Shown here: piece by piece, positions 15,979 to 28,900 of the stretch
Position numbering within the stretch: the stretch's first letter is position 1
Layout: each line of letters starts with the position of its first letter
Source of the DNA: Cryptomeria japonica
Lineage: Eukaryota > Streptophyta > Pinopsida > Cupressales > Cupressaceae
Direction: 5' to 3'
Length of the DNA: 64,000 nucleotides
Assembly: GCF_030272615.1 (NCBI RefSeq)
Contig: NC_081414.1
Span: forward strand, 337,756,502 to 337,820,501
Made by a program: the position numbers and the translations under genes
The notes under the pieces: model-generated
What the model was told of the DNA's origin: nothing
The model's database searches: none
What the model saw: the letters and a program-made list of their open reading frames with translations, nothing else

Positions 15979-17481
15979 CTAATTGTTCGCGTGTTGGCCA
16001 TGGTTGGCCCTCTGCATGCTCTGGAGTTGATTATTCTGGTTCCTCAAATGGGTGACCTCAGTTGATAACTTCTTGACTTGCTCAATCAGCTCTTTCATTT
16101 CATCTTTCTCTTCTTGTGTCCTTGACGAATTTGTAGCATTTTGCAGGTACACAGGTTGAGCAGGTAGGGCTTGAGAAATTGGAGCTCCTGGGTGAAGGAC
16201 CAACTGATTCGCCGGCTGTACGTTGGGATATGTCGCTTGCGGAATTGGATTCATGACTGGAGTTTGGTTGGCCAAAGCCGTGCCAACTGCCTGCATCTGG
16301 TTAGGTGCTGCGACGGACCCCATGTGTAGTAGTGGTCCAGTGATGTTTTGTCCCATGTGCTTACTCACTTCAATGGCTCTTGTGTATGCCGCATTTAGAT
16401 CATTCGGAGCTGGATGTGTCCTTACGAACATAGCTGTGAGATGATCTAAGGCTCCATAGTAAATTTCCCTTGGATCTGCAATAAGATAAGGAGGACGTAG
16501 CATTGTGTAGGCTCGGTGAAATCTGTCATTGAAGGAGGTAATAGGTTCATGTTCTCTCCTTCGAACCTCAACAAACTGTCTGTATAACTCTGCTGGTGTA
16601 GTTGGGATGCCAAACTTGGCAATGAATGCGTCTTTCATCGCGTCCCAAGTCCTGATGGATCCTGTAGGCAAATGAATAAACCAAAAGTATGCCTCTTCTC
16701 CCAATGAGTAGGGAAAAAGCCTACATGCCACATCTCCATATTCAATTTGTCTGTTTCGAAGAAGGTCCTCGAACATCTTGATGTGATCTTCTGCTGTGCG
16801 ATGGAAATCACTAACATTAAACTTGGAACAAAAGTGTTCTGGATTCTTCGGCATATCATGATAAACTGCAAATTCCAACGGTGATGGATTGTTGACTAGC
16901 CACGTCGCACCATTAAGTACATGAGGAGGAGGAGGTGGAGGTGGAGCACGATGAGCCATTGTATTCCTTGAAACTGAACTTGATGAACTAGCTTGGCTTT
17001 TTGTTTGTGAAATTGCTTGGATACTAGATTGGATCGCCGCTTGGACTTGTTCTTGAAGAACTTGTGATGACTCAGGAGATTCTTCCAATCTTAGTTCGAA
17101 CTCTTTGGGAGTGTCCTCTCTTTTAACTCGCTTTGCTTTGGAAGTAAACTGAAGTTCACTTAGATCCTTGATGCCTGGTGTGGACCTCAACAACCTTTGA
17201 TGTTTCTCGGGCGAGAAAGAACCAATGCGATCCAGCGTGAAGTCTTGCAAGGATTATTGTGGATTCCTCTGATTGCGAAGATTCCTAGCTATGACCCTTT
17301 GATGTTCTTCGGCTATATCTTCCTCTTGCTCTAAGATGATTCTAACTCTGTTATATTCGACTTGGCTTCTCCTTGCGTTCCAAGCTACTTGATTCAATTG
17401 GGAAATGATGTCTTCCTGGGTATTGCCTATTTGCAAATTGGGTTGCACCACCTGATTCAGTCCTTCATCTGGCAACACCAT
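15979..17481 (-). CDS. gag: gag of element A (TAA at 17254-17256, TAG at 15979-15981)
   Basis: Same protein as the gag at 336-1838, with no difference seen. Gag start (17481), TAA, TAG and the pol stop (10333) all lie in one frame of 2,383 codons. Expression of pol would need passage of the TAG, and of full Gag passage of the TAA, or reinitiation at the AUG at 16959. Confidence 0.85.
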
Positions 17482-17555
17482 CGTACTTCATGATCATGTT
17501 CGCAATGTTTTTCTCTTTTCAAAATCTTCGGACTTCGAACTTTGAAACTAAAGAA

Positions 17556-17573
17556 GCCCTCCTTCTAGCGCCA
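17556..17573 (-). other. Primer binding site, tRNA-Asn type (element A)
   Basis: Identical 18-nt site, four bases from the LTR edge at 17578 and 75 bases before the gag AUG at 17481. Confidence 0.85.
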
Positions 17574-17577
17574 ATTC

Positions 17578-18641
17578 TGTTGACGTGTATTTTGTACACA
17601 ATCATACACAGAATAAAATACCATTAGGCATCTTATCCTCTCTTGAGAAAATAGTCTCTAACTGCTGAAGATCTGCAAAAAGGATCAGTTAGATAGACTC
17701 CAAGGTTCTTTTAGTGGGGTCTCCACGTGTGGACAAGCTTTTTTAGTGGTATGATGTGATTTGCTGTTTCCTTCAAGGCGTCTTACGGATTCAATAGCTC
17801 GAAGATTTCACTAATCTAAAAAGAACTTTCAAAAAATGGAAAAAGATAGGGCTTAAGAGGTCTAATCTAGCCTAACCCTATGAACGACTTAGCATGAATG
17901 AGATTTGGCAAGACTCAACCAATTTCAATTTTGCCATGAGACAACAACTCAACTGAAATTAGTGCGATCTTCTAAGGTAATAATGATGTTCAATGCATCA
18001 AAGATCAAGGACACTACTACGAAGGTACATATCCTAGATACGAAAATGCTTGAAGGTTAAGGACTCAAGGTGTTTTCCAGTCGACCACGCAAGGCGTTCT
18101 TACAATCAGCAAGAAGCTAGTGGTTTGGATTGCGAATCCTACCAAATATCAAATCTCACACTTAGTCTTTCTAATTAACAAACTACTTTGATTGAGCGTG
18201 ATTCAAGTACATCCAACAACCATGAAGATAACTCAAGGAACTTGCAACAAAACACCATAACTTCAATATTTTATTGATTTCCAAGTCATCATATACAACA
18301 ATTGCTTGAACTTCTCTCTTCAAGACTCAATCTTGCTACAAAATAAAAATTGCTTACAATTCTAATCTCTCTATTTCGCTCTTAACTCTATTCTCTATTA
18401 ACTGACTATTACAAATGAAATGAAAATGGGGGTATAAATAGCATCCCCAATTACAATGAAAGGTCCAGATCGAAAGCAAATCAACGGACAAGATCATGAC
18501 ACCTAAACCCTAATTAGGGTTTATTACAAATGACCTCCTTTTTACTGAACAATATTAAATACATAGCCAAATATTAAATTCGGCACAAAAATCTAGGAGG
18601 TATCAACCAATGAGAAATAAGATGTCATGTCATCTGTAACA
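17578..18641 (-). repeat. Shared LTR (second)
   Basis: LTR shared by the elements at 1935-18641 and 17578-34284. TATA-like motif at 18440-18433 and AATAAA at 18275-18270 (minus strand). I saw no base differences from the other LTRs. The right edge carries the same uncertainty (18641, or 18528). Confidence 0.75.
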
Positions 18642-21600
18642 ACCTTTCATCTAGAATCTTATTCCCTTTCCAATTTTCCTTCTTAGCATATGCAATGAAT
18701 TTTGTCACAATTCCTTCGATTTCTGTGATTGGAATCTCGGGAAGATTCTTGATACTCTCTTCTAAGTGGATAACTTGATCAAATGCATCTAGAAGAGCTG
18801 TGTCCCAAGTAGGTTCAAGTTCCTTTGTTCTATCAATCAGGAGCATGGTGGCATACATCTGATCATACTGCTCATCTGTAACATCTGCGTCCTTGCGAAA
18901 GATGATAGTGATTCTATCCTCAAACTCTTGTAAATCCACATCTGTCTCGACCTCGATCCTCCTGCCAAGAATGGTACGAAGTACCTCAAATACTCTGTCC
19001 TGGATCGGATTGATCACCTCCTCAACTTGACCACATCTAACGCTGATGTCCTCAAAGAGAACACTCTTTATATGGAGTAAGGTTGACCACTGAAACAAAC
19101 TGTGAGAATCACCTTCTAAGATCCTCTCTTGTGCTAAAATTTTTCTAGATGTATGTCTTATAACTCTCAAGACAGGGATGACAACGTCCTTGGTATGGGC
19201 AAATGCAGCTACTGTTGCCATCAATCTGTGGATTATCTCAAGAACTTGGATAGCCTGATGGGTGATCTTCGACATCCTTGTAATAAACTCAATGGCCACC
19301 GTGTGAGATCTATCCATCCAATTACATGTACGCTGAACCATATTCCTGAATCTTTCTGCTTCATTGATTGATTGAAGGGGCAATGCCTGCAATGGTGATC
19401 TAACTGGATCCTGACGTCCCAAAGGTTCATTGATGTGACTGAAATATGTTCTCCATGCACCGACCTCTCTCTCAAGCTTTCTATTCTTTTCTACTTCTTC
19501 TCTAAACTTATCCTTCAATGCCTCAAATGTGTCGGTGGCATCATCTAAAGTCTGCTCTGCTGTGGATGGTCCTAACTCAATAGTCTGTATATGATAGTCC
19601 TCTGCTAGGATCTCACCCTCATATTTGTCTGCTGCCGGTGTAGCTATCTGCAGTTTTCTAGATCCAGTCTCATCTCGAATCATCTTGGACATCTTTGTAG
19701 CCTTCTTCTTCTCTGTTGTCATATGTGAGCGTCCAACAAGGCTCTCTAGATCGATTGCACTGTCCTCGTCCTCAATTACGATCACCTTAGTCAATCTCTC
19801 CTTCAACCAGTCTGGGATATTTGATCTTGTCTCTTGAACTTGAATTTCTTTGTGTACTACTTCTTCTTGTCTGGGAGGAGATGTTACTTCATTATCATTA
19901 TCTAAATCATAGTCTTGGAGAGATCCATCGGATGAAACATGCTGTGCCTGTTCTTCCTCCTGTCTATCATTCTGTACCATCGATTCCATGGATTCTTCCA
20001 CTCGAACTGTTCTATCTTCTGGCCTGGAAGAAGTACCTGGTGTTTGATCTTTGTTAGCACCTTTCTTTTTCTTGGAAGGCTCTTTCTTTTCTGATCTTTC
20101 CTTTCTCTTTGAACCTCTCGGATGGAGATTGCCCTCACTGGCACATCGAAGGTTACCTTCACCTGAATTCCTAGGATTAGGATTGCCTTCACTAACACTG
20201 GCTCCACCTTCGGCTGGCTTTTCTTCCAAAGTAAAAGACATGGCTATGCCTTGTTCTCTCAACTTCTGATGTTGAATGTCTACCCATCTGCGAGTACAAG
20301 ACAAGACTGGTGCCATCAAATCATCTAAATCCACGGCCTCGGGCTCATTCCAATTCAAACTAATTGTTTTACTTTCTCTATCATATGAAGATTGGATGTG
20401 CCTGCCGTTGTCCTGAGCTTGGTCGGCTACTCTGTAAATCTTACATTTCCTGATGAAATCCAAAGGCAATCTAGAATGTATCTTGCGTTTCACTTCAAGA
20501 TCATCTAGGAGATTCATCATAAAATCTTCAATTTGGTATTCATGTCTAAATCTTCTACCGACTGTCTCTTCTAAATGTCCATGAGGATCAAAACTATTCC
20601 TCCAAGCAAAAGATGAAAAAGGATACAAGGCTAACTCCCTCTCTGCGTCATCCATGGCTGAGACATTGGGACATACCTCAACTGAATTACCCAAAATAAT
20701 AGGTACCTGAACTCCATTCTGATGTCTGTGTCTGAATGCCTTCACATATGCTGCCAACTGCCTTGTTACTTCAAGTAACACAATTCTATCTGTCGGGTAC
20801 CTTGGCAACATATATGGAGGTAAAGGACATCCATACACTCTAATGTAAGTGAACTTGGGAAACTGAATGAACCAAGCACCGTACCTCTTGATTAACTCTT
20901 GGGCATCCTGAGATAATCTGTTGTGAATCCCTCCTTGCAACGTCCTGGTGATGTTCATCGTGAAAGTATCATTGATTAACTTGTAGTTCTTCCCTGGTGG
21001 ATGATGCAAGTAGGTATAGGATTCACAAACTCTGACCTCGCCGGGTCCTCTTCCAATCACTCCTCTGTGAGGTAGTCCTGCGTACTCGACGCTCCTGATT
21101 AAGGCATAGATGACGTATGAACTCATGTGGAAGGACTTAGTAGCCCTGAGTCTTCTCAATTGTACGTCTAAGCAATGGCTAATTATCCTAGCCCAATGTA
21201 TTGTACCCTTTCCTTGAACAATCACCTGGATGAAATAAAACATCCATTTCTCAAAATAGAAGGCATGAGGTGCTCCTGTAACTCTGTTGAGCATGGTAAT
21301 CAAATCTCTGTACTCCTCTTGGAAATCGATCCGGTGTGGTGTGTTCGGTACTTTGCTCAGACGGGGACGACTCTTGAGTAGCCAGTTCTTGTTGATGATG
21401 CTTAGACAAGCATCTGGATCGTCATCGTACACTGATCTAGCTCCTTCAATGCTCTTGTATATCATGTCCCTGTGCTCTGGAAGATGGAAGGCTTCACTTA
21501 TGGCCTCCTCTGAAAGGTACGCCAAAGTGTTTCCCTCATTGGACACAATTGTCCTGGACTGTGGATTGTAATGACGGGCACACTCGATCATCAACTCGTG

Positions 21601-21846
21601 GCACTGAATAGCTGGAGGAAAACCGGCCGCCTTAATGATGCCACTCTCTATTATTCTCCGGGCGACAGGTGATGGCTTGCCGATGTAAGGGACCTCTCGG
21701 AACTTCTTCGTGCTAAAGTTTCCCAAGTTTGTATCTCCAATGTTGCTCCACTTGGACACGATCTTGGTCTCCACCTCTTCAGTTTTCTGATCTTCTTTCA
21801 TGAGAGCCGAGCGACTGGTGGATGCTCCCGCCTTTGGGGTCGCCAT
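18625..21846 (-). CDS. Envelope-position ORF, 1,073 aa (element B)
   Basis: Intact and identical in protein sequence to the copy at 2982-6203. Splice junctions lie at 22054 and 21849; the upstream in-frame ATG is at 21927. It belongs to the element whose 3' LTR is 17578-18641. Confidence 0.8.
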   Translation of the reverse strand: MATPKAGASTSRSALMKEDQKTEEVETKIVSKWSNIGDTNLGNFSTKKFREVPYIGKPSPVARRIIESGIIKAAGFPPAIQCHELMIECARHYNPQSRTIVSNEGNTLAYLSEEAISEAFHLPEHRDMIYKSIEGARSVYDDDPDACLSIINKNWLLKSRPRLSKVPNTPHRIDFQEEYRDLITMLNRVTGAPHAFYFEKWMFYFIQVIVQGKGTIHWARIISHCLDVQLRRLRATKSFHMSSYVIYALIRSVEYAGLPHRGVIGRGPGEVRVCESYTYLHHPPGKNYKLINDTFTMNITRTLQGGIHNRLSQDAQELIKRYGAWFIQFPKFTYIRVYGCPLPPYMLPRYPTDRIVLLEVTRQLAAYVKAFRHRHQNGVQVPIILGNSVEVCPNVSAMDDAERELALYPFSSFAWRNSFDPHGHLEETVGRRFRHEYQIEDFMMNLLDDLEVKRKIHSRLPLDFIRKCKIYRVADQAQDNGRHIQSSYDRESKTISLNWNEPEAVDLDDLMAPVLSCTRRWVDIQHQKLREQGIAMSFTLEEKPAEGGASVSEGNPNPRNSGEGNLRCASEGNLHPRGSKRKERSEKKEPSKKKKGANKDQTPGTSSRPEDRTVRVEESMESMVQNDRQEEEQAQHVSSDGSLQDYDLDNDNEVTSPPRQEEVVHKEIQVQETRSNIPDWLKERLTKVIVIEDEDSAIDLESLVGRSHMTTEKKKATKMSKMIRDETGSRKLQIATPAADKYEGEILAEDYHIQTIELGPSTAEQTLDDATDTFEALKDKFREEVEKNRKLEREVGAWRTYFSHINEPLGRQDPVRSPLQALPLQSINEAERFRNMVQRTCNWMDRSHTVAIEFITRMSKITHQAIQVLEIIHRLMATVAAFAHTKDVVIPVLRVIRHTSRKILAQERILEGDSHSLFQWSTLLHIKSVLFEDISVRCGQVEEVINPIQDRVFEVLRTILGRRIEVETDVDLQEFEDRITIIFRKDADVTDEQYDQMYATMLLIDRTKELEPTWDTALLDAFDQVIHLEESIKNLPEIPITEIEGIVTKFIAYAKKENWKGNKILDERLLQMT

Positions 21847-22798
21847 ACCTACACAACATTTCATTATAAGAAATAGATTTTGCAATAAATAACGTAGATA
21901 AGAGAGATAGGTTTTAGGAAACCTCATGATAAGTCCCTAGAGTTATCATTTCCTAAAAAAAAACAACGATTGAGCTAAGAGATTCAAAATTTCAAAATTC
22001 AAAAATGAAATATGACGATGAATGAATAAAGCAATAACAATTAAATCGCCATACCTTGATAGAGAGCTAACTCTAGAATGCAAAAACAAAATTCGCCTAG
22101 GCAAAATTTGAGGTATAAGATAATCTTCAATATGATTCCCTCAAAATATACTTCGCCACCTCTGGAGAGAACGTGATCTTCAAGTAATGCCTTAGACGTG
22201 GTCTTAAATGATCTCCAAATTCGCCCTTGGTGTGGTCTTCAAATTCGCACCACCTTTTGATAACTACGCGCCACCCTTGGATGAATGAAATTCGCACCAC
22301 CTTTGGCCTTCAACGCAATTCGCACTCCACACAAGATGATACTAGCGCCACCTTTGGTTTGAAATCGCACCACCTTTGAACACACTTCGCACTATATTCG
22401 CCTCTTCTTGATTCGCATGAAGAAAGGTAAAAATGATTATGTAAAAATGAACGTTTCACTCCCCTTATAAATAGCGCTCATACCCTTTCACCTCTTAGGC
22501 CGACTTGACAAATAAAACCATTTTTTAAATGATTTGCAATAAAATAACAAGGCCGACTTGCCTAATTGGGCGCTTCAAATCGATTTTTATATTAATTAAA
22601 TAATTAATTATTAATGCCTTGCGTTTTTTTAAATGAGAATTTCGATTTTTAATAAAGGCAAAAAATAATTAATAAAAGATAACGCCATATTAAATGCTAA
22701 ATAAAAATGGATTTTCAATTTTTTAATCGATTTAGCATTTAAGGAAATTTAAATTTGTTTGTTTGGCGCCAAAATTGGAAAACAAAGGGACGTACCTC

Positions 22799-24587
22799 AT
22801 CGCTCTGGTCCCTTGGAGAGGGACAGGAGCGATTCACCATTTTGTCTTGACTTTTGCATTTCTTACGTCCAACTCCTTCATCTCCACGTTAAAAATCGAT
22901 CACCTTGATGGTCCTTCGAATTTGATCGCCTTGTGTGCGCATATGGGTGTCCTTTAAGTGCACATCGCCCTGGTCCTTGTCCAAAGGACAGGAGCGATCT
23001 TCTTGTTTTCATGTCTATCTTGCATCTTTTAACTTCGATTTTTTTATTGTGGGCGAATAGCATCCTTTGTTCGTGTCTTTTGCGCTTATTCCATTTGCTC
23101 GCATGAAGTTTTGAGTGTATTAAAGGGATCATCGCCCTTGTCCCTTGGAGAGGGACAGGAGCGATCCATGTCCTTTCCTTGACCTTGTCAACTTTGCACT
23201 TCGATCTTCATTGTAATGCCCTTCAAACGTCGTCCTTCACCTTACCTAACCTTGCTTCGCTTTGATCTTTGAAGGAACGTGCGTGCTTTTGATGATATCG
23301 CCCTGGTCCTTGTCCAAAGGACAGGAGCGATGTGAGGCTTTTACATTATTTGGCAATGTTTGGACGTTCAACACTTTTGCAAATTATCTTCAAACGATGC
23401 CTTGGACCATATGCTATCTTAAGACGTCTTGACTTAGCTTGATCTTGAAGCAAAACAAGGAATCCAAAGCAAATCGCCCTGGTCCCTTGGAGAGGGACAG
23501 GAGCGATATAGTCTCCATGCTCAAAATAATGATCATTTCACGTTCAAAACTCTTGTTTATCATCCTTTTACCATACCATGGACCCTCTAAAACATTGCAA
23601 TGTCTTGTCCTTACGTAAATTTTGCATGAAATGGCCAATGCATCTAACATCGCCTTGGTCCCTTCCTAAGGGACATGAGCGATCTATGTTATAGGGTGTC
23701 AATTTCTTCATTTTAACGTCCTTTGAGTGTTTGCGCATGATGAAGACGCCTTGAAATGTCCCTCGCCACCTTGTCTTGACTTGTGTCGACCTTGAACTTC
23801 GGAGGAACGACCTTGAACTTGCGTAGGGAGTATTATCATCAATGTATCGCCCTGGTCCCTTGGAGAGGGACAGGAGCGATCCTTCCCTTGTGGCCACTAC
23901 CTCACTTTGCCAGGTTCCAAGTTTATATTCAACGGATTCGTCCCTCTTCACTCCATTCGTCCATGCCTCGACATCATCTGTAACTTTGCAAGAAAAGCAA
24001 TTATATCAAAAATCGCTCTGGTCCCTTCCTGAGGGACAGGAGCGAACTAGGCATTTAACACTGTTATGGACGTCCCAAAAATCTTCAATTTATATTCAAT
24101 GCGTTCATCTCATGTTTTCCCTTGTTTTTGAACGTAAACTTTCCTTGACCTTTGTCTGGATTTTGCATAATGAAGGAAATCGCTCTGGTCCCTGGGAGAG
24201 GGACGAGAGCTACAAGGTACCTCGCCCTGGTCCCTTGGAGAGGGACAGGAGCGATTTGGTCAATATAGGTCATTCTCCTTCGTTTTTGCATCTCAAATTA
24301 TATTCATTTGGCAAAGTATCTTCCTTCGGACGTCCTCCAATTGCTGAGTCATCAAAATCTTGCATGGACATGGCGAAATTTGAATTGTAGCTCCGGTCCT
24401 TCACTGAGGGACAGGAGCGATTTTCCTTCTGGAGGCCTTTCCGCGCTCATGAAAATCTTCAATTTATATTCAAATGAAAGATCTTGTCGTTCTCTATCAC
24501 TTCAAACGTAAAATTTGTCCGGACTCTGCAAGGACAATGAGATATTTGAAAATGAGCTCCCGTCCTTCACTGAGGGACAGGAGCGAT
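22799..24587. repeat. Palindrome array (element B)
   Basis: Same twelve palindrome cores and spacing as at 7156-8944. The sixth core carries T at 23676, shared only with the first copy (8033); it breaks the consensus ACAGGAGC to ACATGAGC. Confidence 0.9.
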
Positions 24588-25975
24588 TTTGCTCCTACAG
24601 GCCAAAATAACAAGATTTTTCACATTTTAACACTTCACGAGGCGAAAACAAATCAATTCCAATGCCTAGGATCAAACTTCAAAAAAGTCAAAATTTGGTC
24701 AAAATATTCAATCAGACAAAAATTCACATTGACGGTCATCATTTAAACAAGTTTAAGCTCTGCATGAACATTCCAATTGAAAATTAGACCATTTTGGCGA
24801 AATCATTGCATTCAAAATTTGCATTCTAGAAAAGAAAGCTCAAAAGCTCTCAAAAATGACTGGATTTTGGCTTGAAAAGGCAAGATTTAAAACCCTAAGG
24901 CTTAGCCCTAAATCCAGACAACTAACGGACTAACAAAACCCTAAAAACGAAAGCGAAAACAAGCGAAAAAGAGGGGGTCCCCATTTGCGATGGGGCGATG
25001 TGTGAAATGGTCACAACATCTGGCGACACCACTGAGAAATGTTGCAAAACATTTGGGAATCAATCTTTCTAAAAGAAGACCCAGAAAACCTCCCTCAACA
25101 AAACCAGGAGTTAAGAAACACTTACAAGAAGAGACCATCATATTGAGACAAAGTATCAAGTCCACAATTACCCATGTGTGTGCAAATGCGTTAATTCCCC
25201 TCAACAAGACAATCATGATCTCCAAGTTCCCCTGTGATAAGCTACATAGTTCGTCTAAACTCCAAAAGCATCCTGGATAGAGCCTCGCTGCCAGTCAGAC
25301 GTCCATAGTCCCGACGAGGTTATCGCCGCAAGCTCACGAACATTGCTCCATTGCCAGTCAGGCGTCTATAGCCCCGATGGAGTTACTCGCATATTCCCTT
25401 TAGCCAATTTGATATTTCCTTTTAGCTCATTTCTTTTCTTTTGATTTTTTCTCATCTTTTCAACTTTTCTTTTGATACTGCTTTTCAGTTCTGTCAATTC
25501 TTTGGCTTGTGAGTAACGAAACTCACTAGGGTTTGAGGATTGCGGTGGCGCTGAAGCTAGACTTTAGATTTTTCACTGATCACAGCTTCGCCTGTAAACC
25601 ATAATGACTCGGAGATTATAAGTGTGTGAAATATAATAACTGGAGGACAAAAATACGTGAGTTCAATAAGCTAATCTACTTCAATGCAAATATGTCCTGA
25701 CTCAAAGCTTCATTAAAAGAAACTCCCTCAGTAATTCCAAAAGACCTCATGATTTTCCAAATGCATCCAACAATCCAGCAGGAAGTCAGAGCGTTATATA
25801 ACAAAATCACCCAATGTCAAATGGATACCCCTCAGGACAAAAACAACTAACCTAAAAAAAACAAAAGCACCTAAACTAAGAAAAACAAAAGGCAAACCAA
25901 CGCGAGAAAAACAAACAAACGGAAAACGACGAAAGAAAACTAAACTAGCTATATACAAGGGAAGGCCTTGGCATT
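24588..25975 (-). other. Pol-distal noncoding region (element B), with twin hairpins
   Basis: Equivalent to 8945-10332. The hairpins are at 25282-25383, unchanged. The only difference found is A at 25936 instead of C, 40 bp beyond the pol stop. Confidence 0.7.
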
Positions 25976-28900
25976 TTAGGATTGGAAATAGTGTTTGAGA
26001 TATCTCCCATTGACAGGCAACGGAATGTCCTCTCCAGTTAAAGTCTGCAACCTAAATGCATTTTCTCCCAATATCTCTGAAATTTGATAAGGACCTTTCC
26101 AAAGCTTATCAAACTTATCATGTTCTCCTCTTTTCTCATGCGCTTTGTCCCAATACAGGACGAGATCCGAAATTCGGAACGCCTTGACTCTTGCTTGTCG
26201 ATCAAACCATCTCTTCACCACTCCTTGATGTTTAGCGAAGTTATCTAGTGCTTGATCTCTTTTCTCTTCTAGGTTCATCAACTGTGTCAACCTGGCCTGT
26301 ACCGCATCAGTGTCTTCCATGTACTCCTGAATAAATCTCAAGGTTGGAATCCTGAGTTGCATAGGGAAGACTGGGTCTTGGCCATAGACTAGGAAATAAG
26401 GCGAAATGCCTAATGCGTTCTTTGTTCTGATTCTGTCTGCCCATAAAGCAAATCTCAGCTGGGTGTGCCATTCTCTGGGGCTTCTCTCTAATAATTTCTT
26501 GATAACACTGAGCAAATTTTTGTTTGTGGATTCTGCTAATCCATTACCCTGAGGATAATAATTTGATGAAAACTTGAGGGTTATCCCGTACTCAAAAGCC
26601 CAATTTGAGAATCTCAATGATGTGAATGCCGATCCATTGTCGCAAACCAACGCATAGGGACATCCAAACCTTGTGATTATGTTCTCTTCTAGAAACTTGA
26701 TTACAACTTCCGTGGAACAAACCTTAAGTGCCTGTGCCTCTGACCATCTGGTACAATAATCTGTAGCTGTAATGATGTACTTATGTTGTGCTGAGGATGC
26801 GGGGTTGATGACACCAATAAAGTCCATTCCCCATTTAGCAAATGGTCTGGCTTCCATCACCGGATTCAGTGGCATGGCAGGATTTCTCTCTCTTATAGCT
26901 GCGACTTGACATGTGTGGCAAGTCTTAATGTGATTGAACGTATCTTTAAAAAGCGTAGGCCAGTAATATCCTGCTCTTAGGATCTGGTGAGCTGTGGCGA
27001 GGTTGGCTCCATGTCCGGTTCCAAACTTAGAATGGAAATGTTCAATTATCTGCTTTGCTTCGTCTTTGCCAACACATCTCAGGTACACTCCTTCATAGTT
27101 CTTGCGGTATAAAACAGATCCTCGAAGCATGTAATGTTGACACTTTAATCTTAATGCTCTCTTTTGTGTAGGTGTCATATGAGCAGGACATTTGTGATTA
27201 AGCAAATATGTCACAATGTCTTTGTACCATTCATCAGGCGTGACATCCTCTAATTCGTAAATTTGTTGGACTAATCCTGGCCCATCTATTGCCAATGTCT
27301 GCGCCAAAGCTTGTCCTCGGACAAGTTTCATGGGCTGTATCTCGATGTCAAATTCTTGGATAATGGCGACCCACTTTCCTCTTCTTTCACCTAATTCATT
27401 TTGCATGAGAAGAGTCTTGACTGCCGCATCAGGTACTATTGCATAAATCTTGGCTCTCAGGAGGTAATGTCTGAACTTCTTTACTGCCTTTACTAATGCG
27501 TATGCTTGCTTTTCAATGTTTGGATATCTCAATTCTGCATCTTTCAACGGGGTGCTCATGAAAGCAATCGGGTTTTCATCCCTCTCTTCACTTCTTTGGG
27601 TGAGAATGGCGGTACAAGTGTATTCGGAAGCGAAGGAATATAAATAAAATGGTTTGAGATAATCAGGACTAATCAAGACTGGCGCCTCCATGATGGCGGT
27701 CTTTATTTCTTCAAATGCCCTTCTGGCTTGTGGAGTCCACTCAACCTTTGCATCTTTCTTTAACATTTCATTCAATGGTCTGACAATCTCGGCAAATCCG
27801 GTAATGAATTTTCGGACGAAGTTGATTTTGCCGAAAAATGATTTGAGCTCTTTCTTGCTTGCTGGCAAATTGATAGTAGATATGGCCCTCACCCTTTCAG
27901 GATCAATAGATATTCCTTTCTCTGAGATGACATGTCCTAAAAGCTTTCCTTCTGTGACTCCAAATATGCATTTCTTCGGATTAAGGGAGACACCGTATCT
28001 TCTACATCTTTGGAAGACTCTTCTCAAATCGTCCACATGATCTTCTCTCTGCCTAGAGAAAACTGTGATATCATCCATATATATAATAATGCTTTTACCA
28101 ATTAAATCTCTGAAAGCGATATCCATAGCTCTCTGGAATGTGGCCCCGGCGTTTATGAGTCCAAAAGGCATTCTCTTATAGGCAAATGTTCCCCATTTGG
28201 TGGTGAAAGCAGTCTTTATTCGATCTTCAGGTTCGACTAGGACTTGATTGTATCCTGAATATCCGTCTAGGAAGGACATCATCTGCGATCCATTGACGAT
28301 CTGCAGTACTTCATCTAATGATGGGAGCGGATAGTTATCTTTCTCTGACGCTCTATTAAGATTTCTGAAATCCACACACAATCTGATCTCTCCATTTTTC
28401 TTTCTAACAGGTACCAGGTTGGCGACCCACGTCGAGTGTCTTACTGGGAAGATGATTTTAGCTGTGAGTAACTTCTTCACTTCTTGGTATATCAGCGGTT
28501 CTAACAAAGGATTGACGGGTCTTTGTCTTTGCCTGAATGGCTTGCTTCCTGGCTTCAACGGGATTGTGTGAGTGATAATCGCAGTGTCGTAGGTCTTGAG
28601 ATCTTCATAGCTCCATGCAATGACATCTGGGAAGTCCCTCATGTTTTTTAGGATTCCATCTTTTTCAGTCGCTGTGCAGGACTTTCCAATGAAAACATTC
28701 TTAACTTGTGTCTCGTCACCTAGATTGATCGCGTCACACATATTGCCTTCTACACTGTGATTCTTCTTTTCTTTCAACTTGTCAGGATCAAAAATCCTTT
28801 CTAATTCAACCATTCCTTTCGGAATAGTGTTTGTCTTTAAGTTCAGGACTCCTTCGGCATCGAACTCAGCTTCACCCACTTCATCTTCATCTATGATCTG

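Larger units (their letters stand above)
1935..18641 (-). mobile_element. Complete Tat-like Ty3/gypsy element A (16.7 kb, shared LTRs)
   Basis: This is the first complete element, read right to left: LTR 18641-17578, primer binding site, gag, pol, noncoding repeats, envelope-position gene, LTR 2998-1935. The domain set protease, aRNH, reverse transcriptase, RNase H and integrase, with integrase last, identifies Ty3/gypsy. The tRNA-Asn primer site, the additional archaeal-type RNase H and the absence of a chromodomain point to the plant Tat lineage. Both flanking LTRs are also the LTRs of the neighbouring elements. The gag-pol frame holds two stop codons, so the element may not be autonomous without readthrough. 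Confidence 0.9.

Noticed and set aside
17578-22798. Ogre-like layout with the large ORF upstream of gag and the LTR near 22055-22798
   Set aside because: The tRNA-Asn primer site four bases from a TCAACA terminus, with gag starting shortly after, places the LTR between the large ORF and gag instead.
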